This document shows, piece after piece, positions 1 to 8,464 of a stretch of 64,000 nt of DNA. Origin of the DNA: Nocardia cyriacigeorgica (GTDB lineage: Bacteria > Actinomycetota > Actinomycetes > Mycobacteriales > Mycobacteriaceae); contig NZ_JAAGVC010000001.1 of NCBI RefSeq assembly GCF_010858045.1, forward strand, positions 192,061-256,060. The letters run 5' to 3'. Position numbers and translations under genes: made by a program. The notes under the pieces were generated by a model. It saw only the letters and a list, made by a program, of their open reading frames with translations. It searched no databases and was not told the DNA's origin. Positions within the stretch are counted from its first letter, which is position 1, and each line of letters begins with the position of its first letter.

Positions 1-46
1 CACGCATGGGGCCGAACGAACCCGGTTCCCATTCTGTGCGGGACAT
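1..46 (-). CDS. possible 5' end of a divergent gene (partial, tentative)
   Basis: An ATG on the minus strand at 46 opens a frame that stays open to the window edge and reads MSRTEWEPGSFGPMR. It is preceded by a G-rich stretch (GGGGGTGG) at a workable ribosome-binding distance. In mycobacteria a LytR-CpsA-Psr envelope gene lies divergent to rmlD, so this may be its start, but 15 codons cannot show that. The rest of 1-249 holds no other convincing gene; a competing minus-strand ATG at 165 opens a frame with poor codon bias. Confidence 0.25.
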   Translation of the reverse strand, partial: MSRTEWEPGSFGPMR

Positions 47-249
47 CGGTGCGCCACCCCCACTTGCCGCCCTGCGCTGCGCCACCTGCAGTCCTCTCCA
101 CCCCGTCGGGTCCGCTCGTCGGACCCGGCGATCGATTCCAGTCCTTTCGACTCAGCGTCGCTCATGACACCCAGCCCCATCACGAGGCTAACCAACGGCA
201 ACGGCGGTGGAGCCGAACCGCTGGTGCGACGGCGTGCCAGACTGACCGC

Positions 250-1131
250 ATGAGCGCCGCTACACCTCCGGAAACGCCCGCCGACCCCGACCTGGCCGAG
301 CGGGTGGTCGTCACCGGTGCGGGCGGACTGCTCGGGCACGAGTTGCGCCGGTTCGCGCCCGCCGCGCGCGCCTTCGGTCACCGCGAACTCGATATCACCG
401 ACGCCGACGCGGTGCGCGCGATCGTCGGTCCAGGCGCGGTGATCATCAACTGCGCCGCCTTCACCAACGTCGACGCCGCCGAATCCGAGCGGGCCGCCGC
501 GTTCGCGGCCAACGAGACGGGCCCTGCGGTACTGGCGGCGGTCTGTGCCGAGGCAGGGGCGCGGCTGATCCATATCTCCACCGACTACGTCTTCGACGGC
601 ACCGCGACCCGGCCCTACGAGACGTCCGACCCCACCGCGCCCCTGTCGGTCTACGGACAGTCGAAACTGGCCGGCGAACATGCGGTACTGAACTCGGCCG
701 CGCAGGCCCACGTGGTCCGCACCTCTTGGGTCTTCCGCGCGGCGGGCGGCGACTTCGTCGCGACGATGCTGAAGCTCGAACGCGAACGCGACAGCATCGA
801 CGTGGTGGACGACCAACTCAGCTGCCCCACCTACGGCGGCGATCTGGCGCTCGGCCTGCTGGAACTGGCCCGCACTCCACAGGCCCCCCGGCTGTTGCAC
901 GCCACCAACTCCGGCACCGCGAGCCGATTCGATCTGGCGCAGGCGGTATTCGCCGGAGTCGGCGCGGATCCGCAGCGAGTACGGCCGTGTGATTCCTCGA
1001 AGTTCCCCAGACCCGCTCGGCGCCCGGCGTATTCGGTGCTGTCCGGTACTTCGTGGGCCGACGCCGGGCTGACGCCGCTGCGGGATTGGCGCTCGGCGCT
1101 CGAGGACGCGCTGCAGCGCCGCTCCGGTTAG
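250..1131 (+). CDS. rmlD: dTDP-4-dehydrorhamnose reductase (RmlD)
   Basis: The product (293 aa) catalyses the last step of dTDP-L-rhamnose synthesis, reducing dTDP-4-keto-L-rhamnose with NAD(P)H in the cytosol. Rhamnose forms the linker between peptidoglycan and arabinogalactan. Visible motifs are the Rossmann glycine-rich loop VTGAGGLLG near residues 21-29, STDYVFDG at 110-117 and the catalytic YxxxK as YGQSK at 135-139, all in the SDR order and at normal family length. The frame is open further upstream, but the ATG at 250 is the first start that gives a normal RmlD N-terminus. Eleven bases separate it from wbbL, so the two are probably co-transcribed. Confidence 0.93.
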   Translation: MSAATPPETPADPDLAERVVVTGAGGLLGHELRRFAPAARAFGHRELDITDADAVRAIVGPGAVIINCAAFTNVDAAESERAAAFAANETGPAVLAAVCAEAGARLIHISTDYVFDGTATRPYETSDPTAPLSVYGQSKLAGEHAVLNSAAQAHVVRTSWVFRAAGGDFVATMLKLERERDSIDVVDDQLSCPTYGGDLALGLLELARTPQAPRLLHATNSGTASRFDLAQAVFAGVGADPQRVRPCDSSKFPRPARRPAYSVLSGTSWADAGLTPLRDWRSALEDALQRRSG

Positions 1132-1142
1132 GCTGGACCGCT

Positions 1143-2042
1143 GTGAGCCCCTCCGATTCCACGGGTCAGCCGAGCCTGGCCGTCGTCACGGTCACCTACT
1201 CGCCCGGCGAGCACCTCGAGCACTTCATCAGCACGCTGGCCACCGCCACCGCGGAGAAGCCGCAGGTGATCCTGGCCGACAACGGGTCGGTCGACGGTGT
1301 GCCGGAAATGGTGGCCGAGGCCAACTCGCATGTGCGGCTGCTACGCACCGGAGGCAATATCGGCTACGGCGGCGCCATCAACCGGGCCGTGGCCGAACTG
1401 GACCCGTCGATCGAATTCATCGTCATCTCCAACCCGGACATCCGCTGGGGCAACGACGCCATCGACGAGCTGCTGGCCGCGGCGCAGCGCTGGCCCCGCG
1501 CCGGTGCGCTCGGTCCGATGGTGCGCGAACCGGACGGCAGCATCTACCCGTCGGCGCGTTCGGTGCCCGGCCTGCTCGACGGTGCCGGTCACGCCATCCT
1601 CGGCTCCATCTGGAAGTCGAACCCCTGGACCGTGCGCTACCGCCAGGAGAACGAGCAGATCTCCGAACGCACGGTGGGGTGGCTGTCGGGGTCGTGCCTG
1701 CTGGTGCGCCGGGCGGCGTTCGACGCCATCGACGGCTTCGATTCGCGCTACTTCATGTACATGGAGGACGTCGACTTCGGCGACCGGATGGGCCGCGCCG
1801 GCTGGCACAACGTCTTCGTGCCGAGCGCCGAGGTCACCCATGCCAAGGGCCACGCCGCGGGCAGGCATCCCGAGCTGATGCTGCCCGCCCACCACGCCAG
1901 TGCCTACCGCTTCCAGGCCGACCGGCATCCGCACTGGTGGCAGGCCCCGTTGCGGCTGGCGCTGCGGGTCGGACTTGCGGTTCGCTCCCGGATTGCGGTT
2001 CGATCTGCGCTGCGCGCGAAGGCGCGTGACGAAGCTTCGTGA
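1143..2042 (+). CDS. wbbL: GT2 family rhamnosyltransferase, WbbL type
   Basis: A 299-residue family 2 glycosyltransferase. The WbbL role is transfer of L-rhamnose from dTDP-rhamnose to the GlcNAc-P-P-polyprenol linker of arabinogalactan at the inner face of the membrane. DNGSVD at about 46-51 and the NPDI motif at about 97-100 form the nucleotide and metal site, and MEDVDF in the second half is the catalytic-base ED(V/Y)D region typical of this clade. The GTG at 1143 lies just after the rmlD stop and gives a start consistent with homologues. A TAGGCT hexamer overlapping the rmlD stop sits 8 nt before the GTG, so independent leaderless transcription is possible. Rhamnose specificity rests mainly on the rmlD neighbour. 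Confidence 0.9.
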   Translation: MSPSDSTGQPSLAVVTVTYSPGEHLEHFISTLATATAEKPQVILADNGSVDGVPEMVAEANSHVRLLRTGGNIGYGGAINRAVAELDPSIEFIVISNPDIRWGNDAIDELLAAAQRWPRAGALGPMVREPDGSIYPSARSVPGLLDGAGHAILGSIWKSNPWTVRYRQENEQISERTVGWLSGSCLLVRRAAFDAIDGFDSRYFMYMEDVDFGDRMGRAGWHNVFVPSAEVTHAKGHAAGRHPELMLPAHHASAYRFQADRHPHWWQAPLRLALRVGLAVRSRIAVRSALRAKARDEAS

Positions 2043-2085
2043 GTGCACCGCTCGCGGACGATCCACTGTGAACAGAGGACCCTCG

Positions 2086-3165
2086 ATGTCAGGACATTCA
2101 GGCACCGACGCCGTGATTCTGGTCGGCGGTCAGGGGACGCGGCTGCGTCCGCTGACCCTGTCGGCGCCCAAGCCGATGCTGCCCACCGCCGGTCTGCCGT
2201 TCCTGACCCACCTGCTGGCCCGGATCGCCGAAGCGGGCATCACCCACGTCGTGCTGGGCACCTCGTTCAAGGCCGAGGTGTTCGAGGAACACTTCGGTGA
2301 CGGCGCCGACCTCGGCCTCGAGATCGAGTACGTCACCGAGACCGAACCGCTGGGCACCGGCGGCGGCATCCGCAACGTGCTGCCCAAACTGCGCGCGGAC
2401 AACGTCATGGTGTTCAACGGTGACGTGCTCGGCGGCACCGATCTCGGCGCCATCCTCGACACCCATGAGTCCACCAAGGCCGACGTCACGCTGCATCTGG
2501 TGCGGGTGAGCGATCCGCGGGCCTTCGGCTGCGTGCCGACCGACGAGAACGGCCGGGTCACCGCGTTCCTGGAGAAGACCCAGGACCCGCCGACCGATCA
2601 GATCAATGCCGGTTGCTACGTGTTCCGGCGCGAGTACATCGAGAAGATCCCGTCCGGGCGTCCGGTGTCGGTGGAGCGCGAGGTGTTCCCTGCGCTGCTC
2701 ACCGAGGGTGCCAGGGTGCAGGGCCACGTCGACACCTCGTACTGGCGGGACATGGGCACCCCGGAAGATTTCGTGCGCGGCTCGGCGGATCTGGTGCGCG
2801 GAATCGCGCCCTCGCCCGCGCTGCCCGGTCAGCGTGGTGAGTCGCTGGTGCACCAGGGTGCCGGGGTGGCGCCGGGTGCGCTGCTGATCGGTGGCACCGT
2901 GGTGGGCCGCGGCGCCGAGGTCGGTGCCGGCGCCCGCCTCGACGGTGCGGTGCTGTTCGACGGTGCCCGGGTGGAGGCCGGGGCGACGGTGGAGCGTTCG
3001 ATCATCGGCTTCGGCGCCCGGATCGGCCCGCGGGCGCTGGTCCGTGACGCCGTCATCGGTGACGGCGCCAGTGTCGGCGCCCGCTGTGAGCTGTTGCGCG
3101 GCGCGCGGGTCTGGCCCGGGGTCGAGATCCCCGACGGCGGTATCCGCTTCTCCACCGACGTCTGA
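2086..3165 (+). CDS. manB: mannose-1-phosphate guanylyltransferase (ManB/RmlA2-like)
   Basis: A 359-residue sugar-phosphate nucleotidyltransferase that makes GDP-mannose from mannose-1-phosphate and GTP for mannolipids and glycans. The N-terminal Rossmann-like domain carries the signature GGQGTRLRPLT (about 14-24), KPM (29-31) and FNGD (about 110-113). The last 100 residues show hexapeptide repeats of a left-handed beta helix (VGRGAEVGAGARL and similar). The ATG at 2086 follows an AGAGGA site and was preferred to the longer open frame. By sequence alone a glucose-1-phosphate thymidylyltransferase-like enzyme cannot be excluded; the GDP-mannose role follows the mycobacterial orthologue and the manA/pmmA genes downstream. 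Confidence 0.88.
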   Translation: MSGHSGTDAVILVGGQGTRLRPLTLSAPKPMLPTAGLPFLTHLLARIAEAGITHVVLGTSFKAEVFEEHFGDGADLGLEIEYVTETEPLGTGGGIRNVLPKLRADNVMVFNGDVLGGTDLGAILDTHESTKADVTLHLVRVSDPRAFGCVPTDENGRVTAFLEKTQDPPTDQINAGCYVFRREYIEKIPSGRPVSVEREVFPALLTEGARVQGHVDTSYWRDMGTPEDFVRGSADLVRGIAPSPALPGQRGESLVHQGAGVAPGALLIGGTVVGRGAEVGAGARLDGAVLFDGARVEAGATVERSIIGFGARIGPRALVRDAVIGDGASVGARCELLRGARVWPGVEIPDGGIRFSTDV

Positions 3166-3166
3166 C

Positions 3167-3451
3167 TCAGGACGCCCACTTCTCCGGGTGCAGGAAATGC
3201 TGGGTGATGGCGTTGGCATGGCCGTGCCCGAAGCCGTGCTCGGTCTTCAGCCAGTCGACCAGTTCCTTGTGCGAGGCACGGCCCGATTCGGCCATCGCGG
3301 TCTTCCACTCGTCGATGCCGCGGCCGTAGGTGGCCTGTTGCCGGTCACACCGCGCCCGGATCGAAAAACGCCGGCCCGCTGTCTGTGGTCCGTGCTCGTA
3401 TCGGGATGGGAACCGGCGCGCGTCCGGCGATCCACGGCACAATCGGGGCAT
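3167..3451 (-). CDS. DUF4287 domain protein, start unresolved
   Basis: The C-terminal half is a clear DUF4287 protein: ATYGRGIDEWKTAM, then LVDWLKTEHGFGHGHANAI, the hallmark of the family, ending HPEKWAS. Its molecular function is unknown. The conserved part begins near 3345, but no ATG, GTG or TTG sits there in frame. The first usable starts are a TTG near 3442 and the ATG at 3451, whose codon overlaps the divergent oxidoreductase start. The residues in between are Arg/Pro-rich and look non-coding. A GTG at the expected place exists in the adjacent frame, so a single-base frameshift (real or sequencing) is possible. The gene is convergent with manB, two bases apart. Confidence 0.65.
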   Translation of the reverse strand: MPRLCRGSPDARRFPSRYEHGPQTAGRRFSIRARCDRQQATYGRGIDEWKTAMAESGRASHKELVDWLKTEHGFGHGHANAITQHFLHPEKWAS

Positions 3452-4910
3452 GGCTGATGTCGTGGTGGTGGGGTCGGGACCGAACGGGCTGGCGGCGGCG
3501 GTGGTGCTGGCGCGGGCCGGGCTGTCGGTCGAGGTGTACGAGGCGCAGGACACCGCGGGCGGGGGTTGCCGGACCGCCGAGGTGACGCTGCCCGGCTTCC
3601 ACCACGACACCTGCGCCGGCGCGCATCCGATGGCTCTGGCCTCACCGTTCTTCCGGGCTTTCGATCTCGCCGAGCACGGTGTGGAGCTGCTGACGCCGGA
3701 GGCGTCCTATGCCCATCCCCTCGACGGCGGCCGGGCAGGCGTCGCCTGGCGCGATCTCGAGCGCACCGCCGACGGGCTGGGCGCGGACGGCCGGGCCTGG
3801 CGTTCGCTGTTCGAGCCGCTGGTGCGGGACTGGCCGCGGGTGGTGGATCTGGCCATGTCGGATATGCGGCATGTGCCCGCGCTGTCGCCGACCGCCGTGC
3901 GGTTCGGGCTGCGCATGCTCGAACAGGGCTCGCCGCTGTGGAATGTCCGGTTCCGCGAGCAGGAGGCCCCGGCGTTGCTGTCGGGAGTGGCCACCCATGC
4001 CATTACCGAACCGCGCGCGCTGCCCGCCGTCGGGGCGGGGCTGCTGCTCGGCACGCTGGCCCACGCCGGCGGCTGGGTGATCCCGCGCGGCGGCAGTCAG
4101 GCCATCGTCGACGCGCTGATCAGCGAGCTCGAGCGGCTGGGGGGACGGGTGATCACCGGACATCGCGTCGATTCACTGGCGGAGTTCGACAGCGCCCGCG
4201 CGATCGTCCTCGATACCGCGCCCACCGAACTGCTGCGCTTGGGCGGCGAGCGGCTGCCGGACCGCTACCGTCGCAAACTCGGCCGATTCCGCTACGGCGG
4301 CGCGGCATGCAAGATCGATTTCGCGCTGTCGGGGCCGGTGCCCTGGCAGGCCGAGGGCTGCGCGTCGGCGGGAACGCTGCATCTGATCGGCACCCGAGAC
4401 GAGGCCATGGCGGCCGAACGGGCCGTCGCCGCCGGACGGCACGCCGAGCGGCCCTACGTGCTGTCCATCCAGCCCGGTGTGGTCGATCCCGGCCGGGCGC
4501 CGGAGGGCAAACACACCTTCTACACCTACGCGCATGTTCCGAACGGCTCCGACCGCGACATCAGCGACGCCGTGATCGCGCAGATCGAACGGTTCGCTCC
4601 CGGCTTCCGCGATCTGATCCTCGCAACCAATGTGCGCACCGCCGCACAGATGCCCGCCCACAACGCCAACTACGTCGGCGGCGACATCTCCGCCGGCGCG
4701 ATGAACCTGCGCCAGACGGCCTTCCGCCCACTGGCGCGCTGGAACCCGTACGCCACCCCGCTGCCCGGTGTGTACCTGTGCTCGTCATCGACCCCGCCCG
4801 GGCCGGGTGTGCACGGCATGTCCGGCCTGCACGCCGCCCAGCACGTGTTGCGTTCGCGCTTCGGTGTGCGCAGTGATCCGCTGGACCTGCTGCGGGCAGG
4901 CAGGGCCTGA
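3450..4910 (+). CDS. FAD/NAD(P)-dependent oxidoreductase, phytoene desaturase-like (PYROXD2 group)
   Basis: A 486-residue flavoprotein. The N-terminus starts directly with the dinucleotide-binding fold VVVGSGPNGLAAAVVLARAG (residues about 4-23) followed by an acidic residue after beta 2. A C-terminal segment ending GVHGMSGLHAAQ matches the FAD-binding end of the CrtI/PYROXD2 family. No carotenoid genes are nearby, so a phytoene substrate is not implied; the substrate is unknown. A CACAAT hexamer at 3438-3443 lies 6 nt before the ATG, which suggests a leaderless transcript. The start codon overlaps the possible start of the divergent DUF4287 gene. Confidence 0.82.
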   Translation: MADVVVVGSGPNGLAAAVVLARAGLSVEVYEAQDTAGGGCRTAEVTLPGFHHDTCAGAHPMALASPFFRAFDLAEHGVELLTPEASYAHPLDGGRAGVAWRDLERTADGLGADGRAWRSLFEPLVRDWPRVVDLAMSDMRHVPALSPTAVRFGLRMLEQGSPLWNVRFREQEAPALLSGVATHAITEPRALPAVGAGLLLGTLAHAGGWVIPRGGSQAIVDALISELERLGGRVITGHRVDSLAEFDSARAIVLDTAPTELLRLGGERLPDRYRRKLGRFRYGGAACKIDFALSGPVPWQAEGCASAGTLHLIGTRDEAMAAERAVAAGRHAERPYVLSIQPGVVDPGRAPEGKHTFYTYAHVPNGSDRDISDAVIAQIERFAPGFRDLILATNVRTAAQMPAHNANYVGGDISAGAMNLRQTAFRPLARWNPYATPLPGVYLCSSSTPPGPGVHGMSGLHAAQHVLRSRFGVRSDPLDLLRAGRA

Positions 4911-4953
4911 CATCGGTATCCGACGAGAACGGCCGTGGTCATGGCGGAGGTCA

Positions 4954-4983
4954 CGTCGTGTAGGGCCGAACGCCCCTACGACG
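4954..4983 (+). terminator. hairpin after the oxidoreductase gene
   Basis: GTAGGG at 4960-4965 pairs with CCCTAC at 4974-4979 and the stem can extend through CGTC/GACG. There is no clear U-tract, so this is a moderate call. Confidence 0.45.
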
Positions 4984-5000
4984 AGCGATCCCGCACGACA

Positions 5001-5006
5001 TAGATT
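5001..5006 (+). promoter_or_regulatory. -10 element for a leaderless GTG start
   Basis: TAGATT lies exactly 7 nt before the GTG at 5014, the TANNNT-N7-start spacing typical of leaderless actinobacterial genes. No good -35 is visible. Confidence 0.5.
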
Positions 5007-5013
5007 CGCAGGT

Positions 5014-6087
5014 GTGAGAACAACACTGCTGGCAGTCGTCGCCGTCGCCGCGGTCACGGGCACCGGGGCTGTCGTCGGCGTCGCGCCCACCGCCACTGCC
5101 CAGCCCGCGCCCGCGATCGAATTGTTCACCGCCGACGGCCGGACCCCGCTGGCCGATACCCCCGTCCACGTCGGCGACACCATCGTGGTCAAGGGCCGCG
5201 GCTTCGACCCCGAGGCCAACACCTCCGGTCTGCCGGTACCGGTCCCGCCCGGTGTACCGCATGGCACCTTCGTCACCTTCGGCGCGTTCGCCCCGCAGTG
5301 GCGGCCGTCCGAAGGCGCCCCGACCAGCGCCCGCGCCGCGCAACGGTCGGCCGTGCAGTGGGTGCTGTCGAGATCCGCGCTGGATCGGGTGCCGAGCGCA
5401 CCGTTCGATTTCCAGCGCACCATCCGCCACCAGTGGGTCGAACTCGAACCGGACGGCGAGTTCACCGCCGCCCTGCAGGTGCGGCTGCCCGAACAGATCC
5501 CGGCCGGCGCGCGCTTCGGCGTCTACACCTACGGCGCGGCCGAGGCGATCAACCCGGCCCAGGAGCTGGCCGCACCGGTGGTGTTCGATCCGGCGCCCGG
5601 CCCGAACGCGCCCGCACCGCCCCCGCAGGACCTGCGCTGGGCGCTCGCCCCGAATTTCGAATCCACCGTCACCGACACCCTCCAGGGCACCCTGGCCGGG
5701 TCCGGCGGCGCCGGCGTCCACGACGACGGCAGCCTCGGATTCACCTTCGACTCCGCCGAGCTCGACGCGGCCGGTTACGGCACGCTGCGCTACCGCGGCA
5801 CCGTCGTCGCCGCGACCCGCTTCCACCTCGGCGAGATCGCCATCGCGAACCCGTGGATCGAATTCACCCCCGAGGGCACCTGGCTCACCGCCGAGACCTC
5901 GACCTCCGACACCGTCGGCGCGGATTCACTGGCCCGCACCCGGCTGGCCCGCCTGGAGACCGGCCCGGCACCGGGCGCCACGCAGTGGACCGCGGTGCCC
6001 GCTCGTTTCGAGCCGACGCTGCGGCCCGCCTCGCTACTGCCGTATGCGAACACCCAGGCCGCGCCGGTCAGCTTCCACATCGGCTGA
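5014..6087 (+). CDS. exported protein with C-terminal HtaA-like domain
   Basis: A 357-residue exported protein. An Ala/Val-rich signal peptide (residues 1 to about 30, ending ATAQ-PAPA) is followed by a domain of about 170 residues that begins IELFTADG and carries the phrase VHVGDTIVVKGRGFDP, an Ig-like adhesion or cell-wall type fold. A Pro-rich hinge near 195-205 leads to a segment from about residue 206 (DLRWALAPNF) with GTLRYRGTV and PWIEF patterns. These resemble the HtaA domain of corynebacterial surface heme-binding proteins. Function in heme uptake is inference; no heme transporter genes are adjacent. The GTG start is preferred because of the -10 element 7 nt upstream. Confidence 0.75.
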   Translation: MRTTLLAVVAVAAVTGTGAVVGVAPTATAQPAPAIELFTADGRTPLADTPVHVGDTIVVKGRGFDPEANTSGLPVPVPPGVPHGTFVTFGAFAPQWRPSEGAPTSARAAQRSAVQWVLSRSALDRVPSAPFDFQRTIRHQWVELEPDGEFTAALQVRLPEQIPAGARFGVYTYGAAEAINPAQELAAPVVFDPAPGPNAPAPPPQDLRWALAPNFESTVTDTLQGTLAGSGGAGVHDDGSLGFTFDSAELDAAGYGTLRYRGTVVAATRFHLGEIAIANPWIEFTPEGTWLTAETSTSDTVGADSLARTRLARLETGPAPGATQWTAVPARFEPTLRPASLLPYANTQAAPVSFHIG

Positions 6088-6098
6088 GCGCGACCGAC

Positions 6099-6134
6099 AG
6101 CGCCCCCGCACCGCGGGTGCGGGGCGGGGGCGCT
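6099..6134. terminator. bidirectional terminator hairpin
   Basis: AGCGCCCCCGC (6099-6109) pairs with GCGGGGGCGCT (6124-6134), with an inner ACC/GGT pairing. It lies between two convergent genes. Confidence 0.7.
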
Positions 6135-6149
6135 CGGGTCCGGGGATGG

Positions 6150-7070
6150 TCAGGCCGGCTGCGTCCGGTACAGGTCGGGCTCCAGATAGATCACCCGCGC
6201 GGCAGGCACGGCGGCCCGCACACGCGCCTCCGCGTCGTCGATCGCGGACGCGATGGCGGCGATGTCCAGACCGGGCGTGATGGCGACCTTCGCGGCCACC
6301 AGCAGCTCCTCCGGGCCCATGTACTGGGTCTTGCAGTGGATGATGCGGTCGATGCGCTCCCCGTCGACGAGGTTGGCGCGGATGGCCCGGTCTTCCTCGG
6401 GCGTGGCGCCCTCACCGATGAGCAGGCTCTGCATCTCGATGATCAGCACGATCGCGATCACCCCGAGCAGGCCACCGATGGCCAGGGTGCCGATGCCGTC
6501 GAAGATCGCGTTGTCGGTGATCATGGTCAGGCCGACACCGGCGAGGGCGAAGATCAGGCCGATCAGCGCGCCGGTGTCCTCCAGCAGCACCACCGGCAGC
6601 TCCGGGCTGCGCGAATTGCGGATGAACCGCCACCAGCTCGCCCGGCCCTTGAGCGGGCGCGATTCGCGCACGGCGGTGGTGAAACTGTAGGTCTCCAGGC
6701 CGATCGCGATCACCAGGATGACGACCGCGACCAGCGGCGAACTCAGCTCCTCCGGATGCTGGATCTTGTGGATCCCCTCGTAGATCGCATACACCGAGCC
6801 AAGGGTGAACAGCACCAGCGCGACGACGAACGAATAGAAGTAGCGGTTGCGGCCGTAGCCGAACTGATGCAGCTCGTCGGCCTCTTTCTCGGCCCGACGC
6901 TGACCGAGCAGCAGCAGACCCTGGTTGGAAGTATCGGCAACCGAGTGCACGCCCTCGGCGAGCATGGACGCCGATCCGGTGATCGCCGCACCGACGAACT
7001 TGGCCACAGCGATACCCGCGTTCGCCAGCAACGCGGCGACAATCGCCTTCTTCCCACCACTAGCCGACAT
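6150..7070 (-). CDS. cation diffusion facilitator family transporter
   Basis: A 306-residue inner-membrane metal/proton antiporter of the CDF (cation efflux) family. About six hydrophobic segments are visible: AAITGSASMLAEGVHSVADT carries the helix II metal-site aspartates in the usual SMLAE(G)xHSxxD arrangement, and EDTGALIG supplies the helix V acidic residue. A soluble C-terminal domain ends IYLEPDLYR, as is usual for the family. The ATG at 7070 was chosen over one 30 nt upstream because an AGGAGG sits 9 nt before it. The metal is not predictable here. It is convergent with the HtaA-like gene and upstream of manA with a 170-nt gap that shows nothing else. Confidence 0.9.
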   Translation of the reverse strand: MSASGGKKAIVAALLANAGIAVAKFVGAAITGSASMLAEGVHSVADTSNQGLLLLGQRRAEKEADELHQFGYGRNRYFYSFVVALVLFTLGSVYAIYEGIHKIQHPEELSSPLVAVVILVIAIGLETYSFTTAVRESRPLKGRASWWRFIRNSRSPELPVVLLEDTGALIGLIFALAGVGLTMITDNAIFDGIGTLAIGGLLGVIAIVLIIEMQSLLIGEGATPEEDRAIRANLVDGERIDRIIHCKTQYMGPEELLVAAKVAITPGLDIAAIASAIDDAEARVRAAVPAARVIYLEPDLYRTQPA

Positions 7071-7243
7071 CCGGCCGCCCTCCTGTTCGATGTGCCGCAC
7101 CGTCGCCGTGGTGCGCAGTCGGAGTCCGATCGGTCCTTGCCGGACCGGACCGGGCCGCGAAACAGACTATGCGAGTCGCGCGCTGCGCGCTGTCCCGGAT
7201 CCGGATAGCGGCCCCCGGCGCCGGCGTTTCGATACGCAGCCGG

Positions 7244-8464
7244 TCAGGACGCCCCGCCGACGCAGGCGCAGAACACCTGGGCCGGGCCGTCCACGGCTTG
7301 CGCGCGGACGTCGCTGTCGGCGGCCGAGATCCAGGCCGCGGCACCGCGTTCGAGCACCAGTTCGGATCCGCCCTGCAACAGGCGCACCGAACCCTCGGTG
7401 CACAGCACGATGCCGGGGCCGGCCTCGGTGAGCGGCACCAGCGCTGCACCTGCGGTCAGATCGAAACGCCGCAGCGCGAATTCCGGCGCGGGCGTGCGGT
7501 AGCGCACCGATCCGTCGCCCGCCGGTTCGGGCAGCACGATCGGCAGGTCGATCGGCTCGAAGTCCAAGACCGCCAGCAACTCCGGGACATCGACATGCTT
7601 GGGGGTGAGGCCGCCGCGCAGCACGTTGTCGGAGTTGGCCATGATCTCGACGCCGAGCCCGCGCAGGTAGGCGTGCAGGTTGCCGGCGTCGAGGAACAGG
7701 GCCTGACCGGGCTCCAGGGTCAACCGGTTGAGCAGCAGCGCGGCCAGCACCCCGGCATCGCCCGGGTAGTTTTCGGCCAGTTCCAGTGCGGTCCTGGCCT
7801 CGGCGGCGAATTTGCGTTTGCGGCTGGACAGATAGCGCACGCAGCCGTCGAGTACCTGCGGCAGCAGCGTGGCGAGGACGTTCTGCGGCAGCGTGATCCA
7901 GGTGGTGAACAGGGTGCGCAGTCCGGCCGAATCCGGTTGGGCGGCGAGCAGATCCGCGTACGACTCCAGGGCCGCGACATCGAGGGCACGCAGCAATTCC
8001 ACCGTACGCTTCGGTTCCCGGAATCCGGCCAGCGCCTCGAATCGGTCCAGCGCCACCACCAGTTCCGGCTTGTGGTTCTCGTCGCGGTAATTGCGCATCG
8101 GCGAATCCAGCGGCACCCCGGCCTGGTTCTCCCGGTGGAATCCGGCGGCGGCCTGCGCGGAACTGGGATGGGCCTGCAGCGACAACGGCTCCTCGGCGGC
8201 GAGGATCTTGAGCAGGAACGGCAGCCGACCACCGAATTCCGGTGCCGCCGGGCCGAGTTCCCGATCCGGATCGGCCGAGACCAGTTCCAGCAGCGACGTC
8301 GTCGAGCCGTTGCCGATCCGCACCTGAGCCGGATCGGCGGGATGGGCGCCGAACCACAATTCGGCTTCCGGATGGGCCGAGGGGACCGGACGGCCGCACA
8401 GCTTGGCGAGCGAGGTGCGCGAGCCCCATGCGTAAGAGCGCAGCGCACCGACGAGTTCGTGCAC
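7244..8464 (-). CDS. manA: mannose-6-phosphate isomerase, class I
   Basis: A 406-residue zinc-dependent type I phosphomannose isomerase that interconverts fructose-6-P and mannose-6-P, feeding pmmA and GDP-mannose synthesis. The N-terminus MHELVGALRSYAWGS is typical. Zinc ligands appear as SLQAHPS (Gln97, His99) and DENHKPEL (Glu134), with the fourth ligand in DAGNLHAYLRG further on. The start is a GTG whose first base is the last base of the upstream stop codon (TAGTG), so translation is coupled to the TobH-like gene. Length and motif order are normal. Confidence 0.93.
   Translation of the reverse strand: MHELVGALRSYAWGSRTSLAKLCGRPVPSAHPEAELWFGAHPADPAQVRIGNGSTTSLLELVSADPDRELGPAAPEFGGRLPFLLKILAAEEPLSLQAHPSSAQAAAGFHRENQAGVPLDSPMRNYRDENHKPELVVALDRFEALAGFREPKRTVELLRALDVAALESYADLLAAQPDSAGLRTLFTTWITLPQNVLATLLPQVLDGCVRYLSSRKRKFAAEARTALELAENYPGDAGVLAALLLNRLTLEPGQALFLDAGNLHAYLRGLGVEIMANSDNVLRGGLTPKHVDVPELLAVLDFEPIDLPIVLPEPAGDGSVRYRTPAPEFALRRFDLTAGAALVPLTEAGPGIVLCTEGSVRLLQGGSELVLERGAAAWISAADSDVRAQAVDGPAQVFCACVGGAS

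Noticed and set aside
180..200. Iron-regulator (IdeR/DtxR) box near rmlD
   Set aside because: Only a half-site-like GGCTAACC is present; the palindrome is incomplete.
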